Below, piece after piece: positions 3,930-7,790 of a stretch of DNA of 7,790 nt. A program made the position numbers and the translations under genes. The DNA comes from Ignavibacteriota bacterium. GTDB taxonomy: Bacteria; Bacteroidota; Ignavibacteria; UBA10030; SZUA-254. The notes under the pieces are model-generated. The model ran no database searches, was not told where the DNA came from, and saw only the letters and a program-made list of their open reading frames with translations. Every line of letters begins with the position of its first letter. Positions within the stretch are counted from its first letter, which is position 1. The stretch covers positions 1 to 7,790 of the forward strand of contig JACPVN010000459.1 of NCBI GenBank assembly GCA_016191715.1, written 5' to 3'.

Positions 3930-6833
3930 ATGCTGTATTCATCTATTTCGGTTGCTTACACGTTTGTTAATATTTTACTCACCATAATTATTTTATGGAA
4001 GTCGCGGGGAACACAAATTGTCCGTTTCTATTCATTTTGTGTCGGCTGTCTTGTCACCTTCGGACTTACATCCTATTGGTTACAATTTGAATTAACTGGC
4101 TCAACCCGTTGGGTGTTAAGCACACTCTCGACATTTCTTTTTTCCGTTATCCCGTTTTTCTTTCTCCATTTTGTCGTCTTATTTCTCCGGCGTTTTGAAA
4201 TCCTCAAACATAAACGATACCTCGGAACCATGTACTTTACCGGCTTATTCAGCTTCGCAATTGTTTTGAGCGGATTCTTACCAAGTCCTGTAGAGTACGA
4301 TGGAACAATCAGGCTGAGTAGTTATGTGTACTATATAACATGGATGTCAATATTGTTCAGTGTCGGTATTACGTTACTGTATTCTCAAGTCAAAGGATTT
4401 TCAGGGAAAAATCTCAAATCGAATGTGTTGTTTACGGGTTTCATTGTTTTGTTTTTGGTGTTGCCAACTCCGTTTACCTATTCATTAGCGACAATCTTTT
4501 TCCCCGGAGCGTTTGAGTGGTATGAAATCACTGCCACGTTTGCCTTACTTGTCTCAGTGTATTTGCTTTTCCGCCACAAGATTCTCCTGACATTGTATGA
4601 TTCATTCAAAGCGGCTCTCACAGTGATGAATGATATTTTTATCATGACTGATGAACAATTTACCATCGAAGCGGCAAGCGGAGCGTTGACACAAGTGTTA
4701 GGGTTTCCTGAACGTTCGCTTGTCGGTCGTTCATTGAATGATTTGTTAGAACAAAAGGAATACATTTCAAATTATCTCGAATATGTGCGGAAGAAAAAGA
4801 TGAACGAATGTCAATTCGATGCAGACATTAAAGATAAGAATGGAAATCTGTTGACGTTAAATTTTTCTTTTTCTCCCGTGTTTGAAAGTGACAGGATTGC
4901 CGGTTTTGTCGGAATGGGAAGAGACATCACATCCAGAAAACGCTCAGAAGAAGCGCTCAGGAAAAGTGAAGAACGATATCGCGAATTGGTGGAAAATATC
5001 AGTGAAGGTTTTTTTATTTCCGATGCAAAGGGAAGGTTTATCTATGCAAGTCCGATGGTGTATGAGCGAACGCATATGACACAGGAAACCTTATTGGGGA
5101 CATCGTATCTCCGAATTGTCGCTCCGGAAGATAGACGCCGTCTTCACGATTACTATATTTCCAGAATGAACGATGGGTCTCGTGATGTGAGAGTTGAATT
5201 TCGAGTATCACAAAAGAACGGTAACTCACTTTGGATGGAGCAAACGACAAGAATCATTCGTGATGCAGTCGGTCAACCAATAGAATTCCGAAGTATTGTC
5301 CGTGATATATCTGAACGAAAGCAAGCGGAAGAAAAAATCAGGTTGCTTGCAAGCGCGCTTGAAAGCACAACCGAGTTGGTTTCGATTTCGGATGGGCGGA
5401 ATGGTATCAGTTATGTCAACAAAGCGTTGTTGAGAACATTTGGTTACTCTATCGAAGAACTTCTTGGAAAAAATCCTCGCATATTGTTGTCATCGAATAA
5501 TGTGATGCTATCAAACGATGAAGCGGCAAATATTTTTTCAGGTGGATGGAGCGGCGAACTTCTCGGAAAGAAAAAAGACGGAACGGAATTTCCGGTATTT
5601 TTCAGTACGGCAGAAATCAAAGAGCCGCAAGGGCAAGTTGTCGGTATCATTAATGTAGCGCGTGATATTTCCATCTATAAAAATCTCGAAGAACAACTTC
5701 TTCAGTCGCAAAAACTCGAAAGTGTCGGAACACTTGCCGGAGGAATTGCCCATGACTTCAACAATATTCTCACGATCATCATGGGCTATGCCTCTGTCAT
5801 TCAGAGAGCAAAAGGGAATCTGGAAAAAATTGTACAAACGAGCGAAGACATTAAGAAAACTGTAAAGCGCGGAGCGGGCATAGTTCGCGAACTGTTGATT
5901 ACAGCGCGAAAATCAGAAACCGAATTCACTTCAGTTAACGTGAATGAACTTATCGAGGACATTAGCAAACTCCTGAAAGATACGTTTCCGAGAACCATTG
6001 AATTCAGACTACAAACATCATCATCGCTTCCGAACATCATCGCAGACCCGAATCAGTTGCGACAGGTATTGCTCAATCTTTGTGTGAATGCTCGCGATGC
6101 AATGCCGAAAGGGGGCGTGTTGCGTATTGAAACATCGAAACTTGACGGAACTCTTGTGCAAACACAATTTCCTTCTGCGAGCAGTGCATCGTACATTTAT
6201 ATCGTCATCGCAGATACCGGAACAGGAATTCCACAGGAAATTCGCGAACGGATTTTTGAACCGTTTTTCACCACGAAAGAACGGGGACAGGGAACCGGAC
6301 TTGGATTATCGGTCGTGTATGGAATTGTACAGGGGCATCATGGTTTCATAAAATTAGAAAGCGAACCGGGAGCGGGAACAGAGTTTCATCTCTATTTCCC
6401 CGTTCCGTTGCATGAAGTTGAAGCCGAAATTGAACAGCCGGAGATTACAGAAGTGTCGAAAGGAGTGGAAACAATTCTTTTCGTTGAAGATGAAACGTTG
6501 TTGATGGAGTTGATGAAGATGCAATTGGAAAGTCAGGGGTATCGTGTTTTGCCTGCGTTTGATGGTGAAGAAGCGATTCGCATCTATCGGCAACACATGG
6601 ATTCGATTGCAATGGTGATTTATGATTTGGGACTGCCGAAACTCGACGGCAGAGAAAGTTTCAGAGAGTTGAGAAACATCAATCCGCAGGTGAAAGCAAT
6701 CTTTGCGAGCGGCTATCTCGACCCGCATCTGAGAAAAGTAATACAAGAAGAGGGGGCGAAAGGGTTTATCAATAAGCCGTATAATTCCGAGGAAGTATTG
6801 AAAACAATACGAGAAGTTATAGATGCAGTTTGA
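3930..6833 (+). CDS. Membrane-bound hybrid histidine kinase (7TM, three PAS, HisKA, HATPase, receiver)
   Basis: A 967-residue inner-membrane sensor. Seven hydrophobic segments fall at about residues 5-23, 30-51, 63-86, 98-117, 132-151, 165-190 and 198-214, as in the HisKA_7TM sensor type. Three PAS domains follow (about 223-338, 348-460, 471-587); the PAC ends GRDITSRKR, VRDISERKQ and ARDISIYKN are clear. The dimerisation/phosphoacceptor helix has GGIAHDFNNIL with His608. The ATPase domain has N720 (VNARDAM), DTGTGIP from Asp762, FEPFFTTK and GTGLGLS from Gly788. The C-terminal receiver has acidic E853/D854, phosphoacceptor Asp899 in YDLGLPKLDG, Ser927 and Lys949 in NKPY. All key residues are intact, so kinase activity and an intramolecular His-Asp transfer are expected. 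No output domain and no partner regulator or HPt protein is in view. The signal is unknown. Only a weak AAGAGA-like site precedes ATG 3930. Confidence 0.93.
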   Translation: MLYSSISVAYTFVNILLTIIILWKSRGTQIVRFYSFCVGCLVTFGLTSYWLQFELTGSTRWVLSTLSTFLFSVIPFFFLHFVVLFLRRFEILKHKRYLGTMYFTGLFSFAIVLSGFLPSPVEYDGTIRLSSYVYYITWMSILFSVGITLLYSQVKGFSGKNLKSNVLFTGFIVLFLVLPTPFTYSLATIFFPGAFEWYEITATFALLVSVYLLFRHKILLTLYDSFKAALTVMNDIFIMTDEQFTIEAASGALTQVLGFPERSLVGRSLNDLLEQKEYISNYLEYVRKKKMNECQFDADIKDKNGNLLTLNFSFSPVFESDRIAGFVGMGRDITSRKRSEEALRKSEERYRELVENISEGFFISDAKGRFIYASPMVYERTHMTQETLLGTSYLRIVAPEDRRRLHDYYISRMNDGSRDVRVEFRVSQKNGNSLWMEQTTRIIRDAVGQPIEFRSIVRDISERKQAEEKIRLLASALESTTELVSISDGRNGISYVNKALLRTFGYSIEELLGKNPRILLSSNNVMLSNDEAANIFSGGWSGELLGKKKDGTEFPVFFSTAEIKEPQGQVVGIINVARDISIYKNLEEQLLQSQKLESVGTLAGGIAHDFNNILTIIMGYASVIQRAKGNLEKIVQTSEDIKKTVKRGAGIVRELLITARKSETEFTSVNVNELIEDISKLLKDTFPRTIEFRLQTSSSLPNIIADPNQLRQVLLNLCVNARDAMPKGGVLRIETSKLDGTLVQTQFPSASSASYIYIVIADTGTGIPQEIRERIFEPFFTTKERGQGTGLGLSVVYGIVQGHHGFIKLESEPGAGTEFHLYFPVPLHEVEAEIEQPEITEVSKGVETILFVEDETLLMELMKMQLESQGYRVLPAFDGEEAIRIYRQHMDSIAMVIYDLGLPKLDGRESFRELRNINPQVKAIFASGYLDPHLRKVIQEEGAKGFINKPYNSEEVLKTIREVIDAV

Positions 6834-6873
6834 ACAGAGAACTCCTTGTCAAGGTATGCGAAATTCTCTCTGT
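6834..6873 (+). other. Weak nested hairpin after the kinase gene
   Basis: ACAGAGA at 6834-6840 is complementary to TCTCTGT at 6867-6873, and CCTT/AAGG (6844-6847, 6851-6854) forms a small inner hairpin. It begins directly after the kinase stop codon. No T-run follows, so it is not a convincing intrinsic terminator. A further 6-bp hairpin, ACTCTT/AAGAGT, occurs at 6900-6919. Nothing else stands out in the 108 bases before the next gene. Confidence 0.25.
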
Positions 6874-6941
6874 GGAAGAATGTTGTTAAAGGTTCATTAA
6901 CTCTTGGTTTTCAAAGAGTGTTTGATTACGTTTGCAATGTC

Positions 6942-7790
6942 ATGACTGAGACACTCCTCCTCAAAAAACTTAAAGAACTTCTCGGCTCGGAGAATGTTTT
7001 CTATTCGCATGAAGCGAAACTTGCTTATTCGTATGATTCGACTACGGGTTTGTCGTCGCTTCCGCTTGCGGCTGTCCGACCTTCTTCAGCAGAACACATT
7101 TCACACATTGTCCGGTTGGCGAACGAGGAACATTTTTCTGTCGTAGCACGCGGCTCCGGAACAGGATTGAGCGGCGGTGCAATTCCGCTCAACAATGCAA
7201 TCGTCATTCTTACCAATCACTGGAACAAGATTGTCGAGATTGATGAAGAAAATCTGACGGTGACAGTTGAGCCGGGAGTTATTACCGGACAACTTCATCA
7301 GGCGGTAGAAAAACTCGGATTGATGTATCCGCCCGACCCGGGAAGTTCGACTATTTGTACCATCGGCGGGAACGTTGCTGAAAATGCAGGCGGCTTGCGC
7401 GGATTGAAATACGGCGTGACGAAAAATTATGTACTTGGATTGGAAGTCGTGTTACCGAAAGGCGACATCATGTTCACCGGAGGAAAGATGGTCAAAGATG
7501 TCGCGGGCTACAATCTGAAAGATATTCTTACCGGCTCGGAAGGGACGCTCGGTATCTTTACAGAAATTCTTCTGCGACTTATTCCCAAACCGGAAACTTC
7601 CAAAACGCTCCTTGCATTTTTCCCGACGATGGATGATGCGGCGAAAACGGTTTCGGCAATTATCGCCGCAAAAGTAACACCCGCAATGCTGGAGTTTCTC
7701 GACAACACGACAATTCGTTGTGTTGAAGATTACGCTCATCTTGGTTTGCCGGTTGAAGCGGCGGCAATGCTTCTTGTTGAAGTTGCCGGA
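6942..7790 (+). CDS. glcD: FAD-linked oxidase, GlcD (glycolate oxidase subunit) family, 5' part
   Basis: ATG at 6942 opens a frame of 283 codons that stays open to the right edge; the family is usually about 450-500 residues, so the C-terminal cap is missing from view. The PCMH-type FAD-binding domain is clear: RGSGTGLSGG (residues 70-79) binds the FAD pyrophosphate, PPDPGSS (130-136) and GGNVAENAGG follow, then LKYGVTKNYVLGLEVVLP, and GSEGTLG (198-204) with EILLRLIPKP. These match GlcD and related D-lactate/2-hydroxyacid dehydrogenases, which oxidise a 2-hydroxy acid to a 2-oxo acid and pass electrons to the respiratory chain or partner subunits GlcE/GlcF. Which substrate is used cannot be told from this part. 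No Shine-Dalgarno is evident. An in-frame GTG at 6918 is an alternative start, but the ATG places the N-terminus where the family normally begins. Confidence 0.92.
   Translation, partial: MTETLLLKKLKELLGSENVFYSHEAKLAYSYDSTTGLSSLPLAAVRPSSAEHISHIVRLANEEHFSVVARGSGTGLSGGAIPLNNAIVILTNHWNKIVEIDEENLTVTVEPGVITGQLHQAVEKLGLMYPPDPGSSTICTIGGNVAENAGGLRGLKYGVTKNYVLGLEVVLPKGDIMFTGGKMVKDVAGYNLKDILTGSEGTLGIFTEILLRLIPKPETSKTLLAFFPTMDDAAKTVSAIIAAKVTPAMLEFLDNTTIRCVEDYAHLGLPVEAAAMLLVEVAG

Overview
The window looks like bacterial chromosome of moderate, slightly AT-leaning composition. Intergenic stretches are AT-rich, most start sites have weak ribosome binding sites, and the protein styles (a Thermotoga-type DAHP synthase, a 7TM-PAS hybrid kinase, a GlcD-type oxidase) suggest a member of the Bacteroidetes/Chlorobi/Ignavibacteria group. 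That placement is inference and is weak. All genes recognised are on the + strand.

Layout. 1-920: the 3' third of a type III restriction enzyme Res subunit, cut by the left window edge and ending in its PD-(D/E)xK nuclease domain. 915-1664: an unusual intergenic block. It holds a diverged ~126-bp direct repeat (copy A 915-1041, copy B 1451-1576). Between the copies lie a 79-codon orphan antitoxin-like gene (1073-1312) and a compact palindromic element (1334-1450) with 15-bp inverted ends and two internal hairpins. 1462-1664: a putative attenuator control region for the next gene, made of a sigma70-like promoter, a 25-codon reading frame with the aromatic run FYYFYF, and a strong intrinsic terminator only 33 nt before the start codon. 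1665-3818: two tandem DAHP synthase genes (aroF type, first step of the shikimate pathway), gap-free relative to each other and about 73% identical by hand count. 3930-6833: a 967-residue membrane hybrid histidine kinase (7TM, three PAS, HisKA, HATPase, receiver). 6942-7790: the 5' part of a GlcD-family FAD-linked oxidase, running off the right edge.

How the parts work together. The two DAHP synthases would jointly set carbon flow into aromatic amino acids. Both keep all catalytic metal ligands, but they differ most in the N-terminal ferredoxin-like regulatory domain, so different allosteric control is likely. Only the first copy has a leader/terminator arrangement that could sense charged Phe and Tyr tRNA. 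The kinase and oxidase have no clear functional link to the aroF pair. The most interesting part is 915-1664: a small mobile-looking or recombination-prone block whose right-hand repeat may have become the regulatory leader of a biosynthetic gene. No complete new multi-gene system is visible.
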